The position numbers were made by a program, and so were the translations under genes. The notes under the pieces were generated by a model that was not told where the DNA came from, made no database searches, and saw nothing but the letters and a program-made list of their open reading frames with translations. A stretch of DNA of 60,701 bases from Akkermansiaceae bacterium. GTDB taxonomy: Bacteria > Verrucomicrobiota > Verrucomicrobiia > Verrucomicrobiales > Akkermansiaceae. Below, piece after piece: positions 1-10,300 of this stretch; position 1 is the first letter of the stretch, and each line of letters begins with the position of its first letter. The stretch is from positions 1-60,701 of the forward strand of contig CAIVKO010000149.1 of NCBI GenBank assembly GCA_903906515.1, written 5' to 3'.

Positions 1-2
1 AC

Positions 3-131
3 CTCAAATACGACCAAATCAGCCAACGCACCGGCCTCAGCGTCGGCAACGTCGGTTACAAACTCCACCACGCCCTCAAAAATCTAGCCGACTCACTCCG
101 CCGCCTCGGTATCGAATCCGCAGATGGCTGA
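3..131 (+). CDS. RNA polymerase sigma factor, ECF/sigma-70 family, C-terminal fragment
   Basis: Only the last 42 codons are in the window; the gene begins upstream. The frame opening at base 3 reads LKYDQISQRTGLSVGNVGYK and ends at TGA 129-131. This resembles the sigma-70 region 4 helix-turn-helix that binds the -35 element: a typical Y-x-x-I-x-x-x-T-G-L-x-x-G-x-V recognition helix, then H-x-A-L-x-x-L. Its position 111 bp before a membrane protein with a short cytoplasmic N-terminus suggests a sigma/anti-sigma pair (inference). It could be any small sigma-70 family factor; the subgroup cannot be decided from this fragment. Confidence 0.7.
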   Translation, partial: LKYDQISQRTGLSVGNVGYKLHHALKNLADSLRRLGIESADG

Positions 132-242
132 GAGAGACACAAGACTTCAAGACGCAAGACACAAGATAAGAATCCACTCAGCGAATACCTCCGCGATCTC
201 AGCGCCTCCGCGTTTCGATTTATTCCAACATCCGCAATTTCC

Positions 243-3200
243 ATGAACAACGACACCCCATTCACCACCGTCGGCGACGAACCGATCGAAGCCCGTATTG
301 TGGCTTGGGTGCTTGGCGAGGCATCCGGTTTCGAGGTCGCGGAACTCGAACGTCTGTGCGCGGAACGTCCGGAGCTCCTCGTCTTCCGCCGTCGCATGTT
401 AGCCCTTCACGGACTGCTCATCGAAGCCGTCCAAGCCGACGACGGCTGGAAACTCTCGCCGGAAAAACGTAAACCGCTCGATGAAATTTTAGGTCAGGAA
501 AAAGTCGTGAGCATCGAGGACGCGAAGGAGAAGCGCATTCGCCGCGCCGGACTCAAGGCGTTCTTTGCCATCGCCGCATGTGTGGTGTTGGCGATTGTCG
601 TGCTGCAGTTGGTGCACCCGATCTGGATTACGCAAACTATTCATCCGCCAGCAAAAAGTGTCGATTTCATGCCTCCAAGGGGTAGCATCGTGGATCATGA
701 AGAAGATGTCAGCTACTCCTATGGTGCCGGTGGCGAGGCGGATAGGTCGGAATTAAAAAGTAAAGTCCCCAGCCGCGAGGCCAATGTGGCTAAGCAGAGC
801 AAGCCCCTCACCACGCCCTTGCCTCCCGAAGTCATCGAAGGCACACCGAGATCCATCATCGTTTCCGGCCTGGAAACTCCGGTCAATGGACCTGCCGGGC
901 ACTCGTCGATAGCGGCGTCCAAAAAGAAAAGCGGGGCATCAACGCTAACTCTCCGTGAAAACGAGGCCTCCAAAGACGCTTCTACCGACCCCTTCGCTGA
1001 TGAGAAGTCCGAAGTGGTTGCTGCGGATCCTTTCGCGCCTGGCGCTCCGGCTCCTTCTGCGACTCCCGCCCCGGCGACTCCTGCCCCAACTGATATCGCT
1101 GCGGCTGAACCTGCAGCCAGAAGCCCACGTGCCCGCATCATCCCTCCTCCCGCCGGGAAACGCGTTTTTGCCGAGGGTGCCAGTTCGAGTTTCACCATCC
1201 CGGAACCGGGAGAGAACTTTGGTGAGATGTCCGCGCTGAGCTCGTTGTCTGGTCCAGGAATGTCGGGAGGTTTGGGTAGTTCGGGCAGTGCTACCGGTCG
1301 CGGCAAAGGTTGGGGCGGCAAAGGCGATAAAAACGGTCGTCAGAGTGATGATGATTCTCGACTTTCTGATAGCACTGCGCGCCCGGGCAGAAGCGATGCG
1401 ATGAAGCTTCACAATTTCTCCGGTAAAAACACTTATGCCGGTGGTACATCGACAGCGGCGGGAACTCTGCAAGATCATGTGGTGGGTTTCACCGGAGAGC
1501 TTGCGGAGAATGGAAAAGACTCCACCCCTGATAAAGTCCCGATTTTTGGAGATGTGCCGATGGTGGGAAAACTATTTTCAGACAGATCGGATAAGCAGAA
1601 GGAATTGCAGGTTCCAAAAATCACCACCCGCAGCGTGGGCGATGACTTTAATGGAACGATTAACTATGGCTCGCCCATTTCTGGCGAGTCGGGAAAAGCG
1701 GATCAAGCAGGCGGCGGGCAAGATGCCAGCGCCACGGTGGCCCGGGCATCCTGCCCGGAGCCTTCTTCACCTGTTTTTAAGGTAGGGAAGAAGGCGAATA
1801 TCGAAATCACCAGGGAATTCAAGTATCCGACGGAATATGAATCGCCGACGCTTTCATCGCAGACTGCCGCTGATGGAAAGGCTGCTCCTGTAACGCCTGA
1901 AAGTCCGACCTCCTTCATGAGTGATTCGAAGGACGGTCAATCAGATCCTGCCAAGGAGGATGCCGACGTGGAGACATCGAAGGTGGCAGAATCCGGAAAG
2001 CATTCCGGCGAAGTCGAATATGAACTCCATGCCGGGTATTCCAGCGAATATCTTTATCGCGGTAAGGATCTCGGTAATTCCGATTCTCTCCGCAAAGCCG
2101 TCCGCGAGCAGGAAGACAAAGTCGATGAGCGCCGCAAATTGCTCGCTACAATCGTCAACACCAAAGGCATCATCTATAAGGGCGCCGATTCGTATTATAA
2201 TAAGAGCGATGTCGATGGAGATAAGGGAGCGAGTAGTGCTCTTCAGGAATTCGAAAAACTGGAGTCGGATAGGATGCAACTGCAGAGTCAGGTCAAGAGT
2301 CTCCAAAAGTATGACAAAGATCAGTTGATGAGCTATGCTTCGGGTCTTGATCTGCCGGATAATGTGGTGCGCAACACGCTTCCGCAATATCAGGAAGCCC
2401 AGCGTAAATTGGAGGAGTTGAAAATCGAGGGACTTGGTAAAGAACATCCAGTCCTCAAGGCTCAGATTGCGCAAACGGAAGCGTTGAAAAAACAACTCGA
2501 CGAGGGTGTGGTTAATCTGCGCGCAACGCTTAATGCCCAGTTGGATCTTGCCGACAACCGGCTCAAGGAGGTGGAGAAGCGTAAAGATGAATTCCGGGAA
2601 GCGGCGATCAAGCGCGGACTCGACGCTCAGGACTATGTGGATGCGAAGCGGGATTTTGAAAAAGACCAGGCTCTTCTCCAACAACTCAAACTCAAGTTGC
2701 ATTCCTCCACAAAGGCACCGGAGCCTGAGAAACCCAAGATTGACCTCACCAAGTTGATGGAGGAAGTCTCCGCTTCAGAAGATCCCTATTCCACGTTCTC
2801 CCTCAACATCAGCGACGCCTCGTTCAAGGTTGCGCAGGCGGCCTTGGCCAAGGGTGAGCGGCCTGATCCGGCAGGCATTAAGGTGGAGCAGTTTTATAAT
2901 GCCGTGGATTATGGCGATCCCTCGCCACAGAATGGCCAACCCGTCGCCGTCAACATCGAGCAATCCACCCATCCGGTCATTCCTGGACGAAATCTGGTGC
3001 GGGTCGCTTTGAAAACCGCGGCTGCCGGGCGCTCTGCATCGCAACCGCTTCGGCTCACGTTGTTAGTCGATCAATCCGGATCGATGGTGCGTGCCGACCG
3101 CCATGCGGCGATGGACAAGGCGCTTGCCAGCCTCGCCGGCCTGCTCACGAAGAACGATCAAATCACTGTGATCGGATTTGCAAGGACTCCGCGTCTGCTG

Positions 3201-4067
3201 GCAGGTGGCATGATGGGTGATCAAGCTGGGAAACTCAAGGATCTGGTGAATCAGGCGGCCAACGAAGGTGGGACCAACCTGGAGTTGGCTATGAACCTCG
3301 CCGCGAAAAAGGCGATGGAATACAAAACACCCGGTGCGCAGAACCGTATCGTGCTTTTCACCGATGGCGCGGCCAACCTCGGCGACGCCGATCCCGCGCG
3401 CCTCGCGGAAAAAGTGAAGGCCCTGCGCCAGAGCGGCATCGCCTTCGATATCGCCGGCATCGCGGCGGACGAGCTGAACGATGATTTGTTAGGCGAGTTG
3501 GCCCGCAATGGCAACGGTCGCTATTACGTCGTCGGCAAGGGGGACGATCAGGATTTGGGCAAACAACTCGCCGGTGCCTTCCGTCCTGCGGCGGAGAACG
3601 TCAAGGTGCAGGTGCATTTCAATCCTGAGCGAGTGTCACGATACAAGTTGATCGGCTTCGAAAAGGACCGACTCAAGACCGAGGACTTCCGCAACGACGC
3701 CGTGGATGCCGCCGAACTCGCCGCCGAAGAGGCCGGGGTCGCTATCTATCAAGTCGAGACACTCCCCGGCGGCAGCGGCGAGATCGGCGAGGTGAGCGTG
3801 CGTTTCCGCGATACCGCTGCAGGACAAATGGTCGAACGCACCTGGGCAATCCCGCATGACTCCAAAGCCCCCGCCATCGACCGCGCCACGCCATCGATGC
3901 AGTTGGCGGTGCTATCGATGTTGGCGGCCGAGAAACTCAAAGGCGGACCGCTTGCGGAAGCCATCGATTTCAAGCAGTTCACCGATTCCCGCTCCAATGT
4001 TAAACGTTTCTATGGCAACTCCGGTCGCTCTTCCGAGATGCTGCAAGTGATCGATGCGATCAAGTGA
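243..4067 (+). CDS. Membrane-anchored chimeric VWA (YfbK-like) protein with anti-sigma-like N-terminus
   Basis: 1274 aa. Residues 1-105 are a soluble helical N-terminus like those of anti-sigma/FecR-type proteins. Residues ~106-128 form one TM helix, followed by a low-complexity Pro/Ala/Ser region. Residues ~405-470 contain VPIFGDVPMVGKLF followed by an EL...P-I-T stretch, resembling the conserved C-terminal signature of secretins. Residues ~620-830 are a charged coiled coil with a Wzz/GNVR-like GKEHPVLKAQIAQ stretch. Then come the YfbK-type N-terminal module (~835-925), a VWA domain with MIDAS motif DQSGS at D943, and a DUF3520-like C-terminus (~1120-1274). Known VWA/MIDAS domains bind metal and protein ligands; the sensing role is inference. 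A REP-like palindrome is embedded in frame at 1711-1770. Probably co-transcribed with the next gene. Confidence 0.8.
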   Translation: MNNDTPFTTVGDEPIEARIVAWVLGEASGFEVAELERLCAERPELLVFRRRMLALHGLLIEAVQADDGWKLSPEKRKPLDEILGQEKVVSIEDAKEKRIRRAGLKAFFAIAACVVLAIVVLQLVHPIWITQTIHPPAKSVDFMPPRGSIVDHEEDVSYSYGAGGEADRSELKSKVPSREANVAKQSKPLTTPLPPEVIEGTPRSIIVSGLETPVNGPAGHSSIAASKKKSGASTLTLRENEASKDASTDPFADEKSEVVAADPFAPGAPAPSATPAPATPAPTDIAAAEPAARSPRARIIPPPAGKRVFAEGASSSFTIPEPGENFGEMSALSSLSGPGMSGGLGSSGSATGRGKGWGGKGDKNGRQSDDDSRLSDSTARPGRSDAMKLHNFSGKNTYAGGTSTAAGTLQDHVVGFTGELAENGKDSTPDKVPIFGDVPMVGKLFSDRSDKQKELQVPKITTRSVGDDFNGTINYGSPISGESGKADQAGGGQDASATVARASCPEPSSPVFKVGKKANIEITREFKYPTEYESPTLSSQTAADGKAAPVTPESPTSFMSDSKDGQSDPAKEDADVETSKVAESGKHSGEVEYELHAGYSSEYLYRGKDLGNSDSLRKAVREQEDKVDERRKLLATIVNTKGIIYKGADSYYNKSDVDGDKGASSALQEFEKLESDRMQLQSQVKSLQKYDKDQLMSYASGLDLPDNVVRNTLPQYQEAQRKLEELKIEGLGKEHPVLKAQIAQTEALKKQLDEGVVNLRATLNAQLDLADNRLKEVEKRKDEFREAAIKRGLDAQDYVDAKRDFEKDQALLQQLKLKLHSSTKAPEPEKPKIDLTKLMEEVSASEDPYSTFSLNISDASFKVAQAALAKGERPDPAGIKVEQFYNAVDYGDPSPQNGQPVAVNIEQSTHPVIPGRNLVRVALKTAAAGRSASQPLRLTLLVDQSGSMVRADRHAAMDKALASLAGLLTKNDQITVIGFARTPRLLAGGMMGDQAGKLKDLVNQAANEGGTNLELAMNLAAKKAMEYKTPGAQNRIVLFTDGAANLGDADPARLAEKVKALRQSGIAFDIAGIAADELNDDLLGELARNGNGRYYVVGKGDDQDLGKQLAGAFRPAAENVKVQVHFNPERVSRYKLIGFEKDRLKTEDFRNDAVDAAELAAEEAGVAIYQVETLPGGSGEIGEVSVRFRDTAAGQMVERTWAIPHDSKAPAIDRATPSMQLAVLSMLAAEKLKGGPLAEAIDFKQFTDSRSNVKRFYGNSGRSSEMLQVIDAIK
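1711..1770. repeat. REP-like palindrome pair inside the VWA gene
   Basis: Two small hairpins face each other: GCGGGCA-AGA-TGCCAGC and CCGGGCA-TCC-TGCCCGG. Matching units lie outside genes at 4072-4092, 4189-4206 and 55231-55247. Here the unit is translated in frame as part of a Gly/Ala/Ser-rich linker, reading GGGQDASATVARASCPE. Confidence 0.75.
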
Positions 4068-4250
4068 CCGTGGCCCGGGCATCTTGCCCGGAGGCTTCTA
4101 CCCGTCTTGAGAAAACCATTTCGTAAAACAAAATTCCTGACAATGAAACCTCATGGCGGTCTGGAATCCAACCGGATTCCAAATAGGCGGCGGGCAAGAT
4201 GCCCGCGCCATAACGCTAGCCGGTCATTCCTGCCCGAAGTCTTCTTTTAC
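4068..4250. repeat. Intergenic REP-like palindromes between the VWA gene and the giant gene
   Basis: Directly after the VWA stop codon lies CCGGGCA-TCT-TGCCCGG (about 4075-4092), and about 100 bp on lies the opposite-orientation unit GCGGGCA-AGA-TGCCCGC (about 4189-4206), followed by another CCTGCCCG half-unit. The arrangement recalls paired REP/BIME elements. No T-tract follows, so an intrinsic terminator is not supported and read-through to the gene at 4310 is likely. Confidence 0.7.
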
Positions 4251-4309
4251 ACACCATTTACACACGGCCACGTCCGGCCTGATACGATTCAACCCAACGC
4301 CTGACTCAC

Positions 4310-7300
4310 ATGAAAACACTGACCGCTGCCATCCTGCTTGTTGCAAGCACCTTCCTCCACGCTCAGGAACCCGAGGAGCGCATGGTCCTCATCCCATGGG
4401 GCAAGGTGCCGAAAGAGGCGGCCAAGGAAGCGCCGTTGTTTTTCTCCACCTCGGTGGAAGTTAAGGCAAAGGTGGCGTTGGAAGAAGTCACCAGCACACA
4501 GGAAATTGCCTTTGAAATCCAACAGGGCAAACCGGAGACCTTGTCGCTCGCTCTAACGGGTCCTGGTGATGTGCTGTCGGTCACCGGTGCAGGCCTGCGC
4601 GATTGGTCGGTGAGAGTTGGGGATCTAGGCGCTCGTTTCCTAGACATCCGCCCGGTGTTGACCCAAGGCAAGGCGGTCGATGGATTTCATGTCACGGTGA
4701 CGACCCGGGCGAAGGTGGACAAAGGTAATGTAGGTCTGCTTCTTCCTGCGCCGGGAAGTACTGTGGGATTTTCTCTGGCGGTCACGCTGGTTTCCGAACC
4801 GGGTGTGGACGCAAAACTCACCCGCGCGGACGGACTGGTTCCTTTGGCGGATGAAAAGAAGCCGGTTGCCAGCGGCTTCGGAAAGCCGGAAGCGGCGGTG
4901 AAACACTATGTCGGCATGACCACGGCGGTCGCAGAGATCAGCGTCTCCAAGTCCGATTCCGACGCCCGCGATGTTGAGTTGTTGAATGTTTCTCTAACTG
5001 GAAAATCGGCCGCAGACGGAACGAGTGTCTCATTTCGCCTAACCGGCACCGTCCGCGCGAAGAGCGTGAAGGCCGCGATTGAATTGTTAGGAAGCGGAGC
5101 CGCGCTGGCGGAGGGTGTCTCCGGCGATGGCTGGCACGTGGCCCTGCGGAAAACGGGCGAGACATGGGCGTATGATCTGGTGGCGGAGCGCACCGGGGAT
5201 TTTCCGCTGGACCTGACCTTCGAGGTTCCCACCGTGCGGCAGGGTGACTGGCGGACGCTTGGATTTGATATGCCTGCCGGTGTGGTGGTTCCGGTGATCC
5301 TTGGCGGTCTTGCCAAGGACGTGGAATTCGACAAGGACTTGGCCGTGGTTCCGGTATTCGGAGACAATCACTGGCGCGGATTTCTTCCGGCGAACGGTCA
5401 TGCGGAAATGGCGTGGCATCCCGCAGGCAAGGTGGCTGATGGTTCGCTGTTTTTCTCCAGCACCGAAACCACCGACGTGCGGGTGGGTAGTGGACTACTG
5501 CGCCAGATGACCGTCGTGGATCTGCGGGTGCTGCAAGGAAAACTCACGGAACTCTCGCTCGCGCTCGATGGTCCCGCCGAGGTGCTTTCGGTTTCCGGAA
5601 AGACAGTGACTGGATGGTCTGTTAGAAACGTTGCCGGAAAGCGAGCGCTCGATGTGAAACTGGCTCGCCCGATCGAAGGAGCCGAGCGCATCGTGATCGA
5701 GGCACAGGCCGCGCTGGGCGGGTTCCCGGTCAAGGCGGATGCCTTGCGGATGGTGCCGACCGGGGCGCTGCGTCACAGCGGGTGGTTGCGGGTGGCCAAC
5801 GATGGAGCGGTTAGGATCGAGGTGGCGGATGCCAAAGGCCTCGTCCAGCTTGCGCCCGGTCAATTTCCCGGTGGTGTCGATGAGAATCTCCGGCAGGTGT
5901 TTGTCTATCGGTTTCCTTCATCGGACTATGCCTACAACGTGCGTGCGGACCAGGTGTTGCCGGAGGTAGGTCTCACCGAAGTGACAGTCTATGAACTGGC
6001 CGAGACCGACCGCCGGGTATCGGCGGATCTGGAACTTGATATCCGCGAGGCTCCGCTGCGCGAATGGGAAATCGAGATTCCGGCCGATCTCGCGGTGGCC
6101 TCGGTGACCGGTGTGGAAGTGGCGGATTTTATGCCTGCCACCGAAGTGAAGGATGGGATGCGGCGGTTGAAAATCATCTTCAAACGGGCCGTGTCGGACC
6201 GCCAGTTGGTGAGCGTGATGCTCGAAAAGAACGAGGCCGCCAAGTCCGGGACGTGGGTGCTTCAACCGCTCGGATTTCCCGGCGTCAAGACGCGCAGAGG
6301 ATACATCGGTGCGGTGGCTACTGCTGGTTACCGGCTGATTCCGGACAAGACAACCGGCACGGCCGAGGTGCCTGTCACGTTTTTCCCGAAGAAAACCAAC
6401 GGGCTGCAACAGGCATTCCGGTTGCGAGAGGACACCTGGTCGGCAAGTCTTATCGTTGAGTCGTTAGGACAGAGCATCCAGGCGGATGTCTTCCACCTTT
6501 ATTCGCTCAAGGCAGGTGCCGCTTATGGCAGTGTCCTGATGAACTTTTTCGTGGTCGGAGCGCCCGCCACGGAGTGGAGGATTTCCGTTCCGGAAAGCAT
6601 CGGAAACATCGATGTCACCGGGCAGAATGTCGGCCGCGATTGGCGGCGTGATGGTAACACGGTGATCATTCCGCTTTCGCGTCCGGTGCTTGGCACGGGC
6701 ACGGTGCTGCTCACTTTCGAGCAGCCGATGAACTCGCTGGGCGGCAAGCTTTCGCCCGGTGAGGTTAAACCGTTAGGTGTGCAGGGTGAGCGCGGCTTTG
6801 TCCAGGTGGTGAGTCCGCTGCAGGTGAATCACGACTCGACGAGCGAAGGCGCCTTGCTCGCGATCGATCCGAGCGAGCTGCCGGCGGAGTTCCGCTTGCT
6901 GAGTTCCGCGCCTTGTCTCGGGGTGTGGCAATACACAGCGCGGGATTTCAAGATCGCCATGAATATCAAGTGGTTCGAGCCAGGTGAAACCGTGGGCCAG
7001 GTCGTCGATTTCCAGAAGCTTTCCAGCCGGGTTTCCCGTGACGGCCAGTGGGTGACGGATGCAAGGATTTTCGTGAAAACGAGAGGTCGCGGTGCGTTAC
7101 GCATGGTGTTTCCGCAGGGCGCGGTATTGTGGGAAGCCAAGGTGGACGGCGAATCCGTCAATGCCCGTGCGGATGGGGGTTCCACGCTGGTGCCGCTGCC
7201 TGCGCGGTTGGATCCGAACCAGGCGGTGGAAGTTTCGCTGCGCTACGGTGCGCGTTCCGCGAGCCCGACGCGTCCTGTTCTAACGGCACCTCGGTTGGAC

Positions 7301-10300
7301 GCGCCGGTGGTGATCGGGGAGTGGACGGTTACCGGTGACGAGGGCAGGCAGCTTGTCCCGCGCGGTGGCACGGCGGATTTGGTGAGACCGGTGCTTGCCG
7401 AAAGCGGATGGGAGTGGCTGGCCCGCAACCCGGGCGGAATCGCGGCGCTGTTGCTTACCGGTCTCGCCGCGTTGGTCGTCGGGAGAGGAAATGCTTCGAG
7501 TGTTAGAAATGTCATATCGTTGGCGTGCGGTATTGTCTTTGTGGTGATCGCGGTGTGGACCGGTTTTTTTGCAATCTCGACGATGCGGGCCGGATCCGCG
7601 GTGTTGGAATATGCGGCACCGGTGGTGGCGGCGGATCGGGAGATGACGGTGAAGCTCGGTAATCTGTCGGTTTGGGCGGCCCGCACGGGATGGGGCGTCT
7701 GGTTGGGATGCTCATTGGGTTTCATAATCAGCGTGATTGGATTTGTCAGGAAAGACCGGTGGTGGATGGCCTGTGGAATGGTGCTGGTGATTTCCGCGTT
7801 TCTGTCCATTTGCGGTGGTGCTCCGCTGTTTTTCGCGGTGGTGGCGCTGGTGGGAATGGCATGGTGGTTGCCACGCGTGATCTCGACAACGCGTGGGTTT
7901 ATGAAGGCAAAATCCGCCGTGGCGACGGCCGTGGTATCGATGTGGGTGATAATGTCGCCGTGGGATGCGCGTGCGGAAACCCTTCAACCCGCCAAGCCCG
8001 CGGAGTCGATGGTACATGATTGGCAAATCCGCGACGGACGGCTTTACGGCACGGTGGATGTGGCGCTGCGTGGTGAGGCCGGTGACCGGTTTCTGCTGAT
8101 GAGCGAGCCTGCGGTGTTGAGCAGTTTCGAAGGTGCCGGCCTGCATGTGGTGAAGGCGAAATCAGATGATGCCGACTCCTATTGGGTGGTGATGGAAACT
8201 TCCGGAAAAGCAGCAGGCAAGGCGGTATTTGAAATGCCATTGGCCGATCCGATCAAAGGCTGGCTGGTTCCCGGAGGACCGGCGGCCATGCGGCGTGTGA
8301 CGCTGAGGTGGGACCAGGGTGGATGGGAATTTTTCAGCCCGAATGCCGCCAAAACCATCAATCTAACGGGACTGAAACCCGATCAGAGCGGCGCGACATT
8401 GGTGCTCGGTCCAGCGGATGCCGCAACCATCATGGCGCGTCCCAAACAACGTGACGCCGCATCCGAGGAAACGAAGTTTTTCGCGGAGGTCTCCAATTTA
8501 TTCCTCCCCGGCCCGGGTGTGGTGAACGGGCGGCATCTGGTCAATATCCGCCCGGCCCAAGGCCGCGTGACATCCCTGACGTTGAAAGTGCCGGATGGAT
8601 TCACCGTGAGCGATGTGGGCGACGGTCCGGTGGGATCATGGCGCTTCGATCCCGCCAAGCGGGAACTCCGGATTCCGGTGGAGCCCGCACAGAACCAGGC
8701 GTTTTCTCTAACCGTCCAAACCCAGCGTGGTGCCGGAGCCTTGCCGGTGGAACTCGTGCTTGATCCTATCCGCGTCGATGGCGCGGCAGGCGAGGTGGGT
8801 TTCATGGCCCTCGCCTTTGGTGAGGAAGTGCAACCGGAGAAGGTGGATGTCGAAGGGCTTTCACGGGTCAATTCGGAGGATTTTAACAACAGCCTGCTGC
8901 CTCGCGATAAGGACGGACGAGCGTTGGCATTGCTCCAGCATGCTTTCCGCTATGGAACCGGCGTGGTGAAAGCCAAGGTCAAGGTCACGGCGGTGGCTCC
9001 GGAGTTGCGCGCGGAATCATGGCAACTCGTTTCGCTCGGTGAAGACCGACTGGTCGTGGCCACGGATCTGGCTGTTACGATCACTCGCTCCGGTGTGTTC
9101 CGTCTGGAACTCGATGTCCCCGAGGGATTGGAAATCGAAAGCGCCACCGGTCAGGGTCTCAGCCACTGGACTGAAGCCAAGGTGGATGGCAGGCGCGTGG
9201 TCACGCTGCATCTGTCAGGAAGGACGATGGGCCGGCGCGATTACAGCATCACTCTAACCGGACGCCCGACCGGTGCGCAGGAAAAATGGATGGTGCCACG
9301 TGTCACGTTGCGCGGGGCGTCCCGTGAGATCGGAACTCTAACAGTTGTTCCCGAAAGAGGGCTCCAGGTGGGTGTGGTGTTCCGCAGCAAGATCTCACAA
9401 CTCGCGCCACGCGATCTGGCCGACGGACCGAAGGAAGCCGCCAAAGCCGCAGCAAGGCCGGGTGCCCTGGCCTACCGCATGTTGGTCGGAGATTCGGCGC
9501 TCGGGCTTTCCATCAGCCGCCTCGACCCATGGGTGACCGCGCGGGTTTTCCATGACGCGACAATTCGCGAGGGGCAGCTGCTTTCCCGCGTCCATATCGG
9601 ATACAAGATTGAAAACGCCGCTGTTAAATCACAGCGTATCAAGATTACAGGACTGGACGGCACGTCCGCCGACACCGTGCGCGCCACCGGACCCGCCGTG
9701 GCGGACATGGTTGCCGTGGAGGGGGAAAAGGGGTTGTGGGAAATCCGCTTTCAACGCGGGATCGTCGGTGAGACGGATGTCGTGCTGGAATACCAACGAC
9801 CGAATGCCGGAGTCTCCGGTGAGTTGATAGAACCGGTGATGTTGGAAAACGTAAGGCAGCTCACTTACTTCGCGGCGATTCGTGCCGGTGGCCGTCTTGA
9901 ATTGGAATCCGGTAACCTGCCGCGCGGTTGGCAGCGCACTGACTGGTCGGTGGTGCAATCCACCGTCGGCCGTCCCTCGGGCACCTTGGCCCCCGCCATG
10001 GCATTTCGTGTTGCGGATTCCGAAGGCCCGCTGCCGGTGGTGCTCAAGCGCCACGAGCTCGCGGATCTGCGCAAACTCCGGGTTTCCCAAGGCTCGCTCA
10101 CCACTTTGTTATCACCGGGTGGCGAATCTCTAACTGCCGTTGATCTGAAGATGCGGGTGCTGGCAAAAGGCGTGCTGCGTCTTAAGCTGCCGACAAAAGC
10201 GGGATTGTTCAATGTGTTCGTGAACGATGAAGCTGCCGCGCTTGTTCGCGAAGGTGGCGATTGGTTGTTCCATGTTTTTCCGTCACCGGAAGCCGGGATG

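Noticed and set aside
719-2702. Long open frames antisense to the VWA gene (719-1321, 945-1478, 1941-2702)
   Set aside because: High-GC shadow frames opposite an obvious multi-domain gene, with no signal, motif or own start context.
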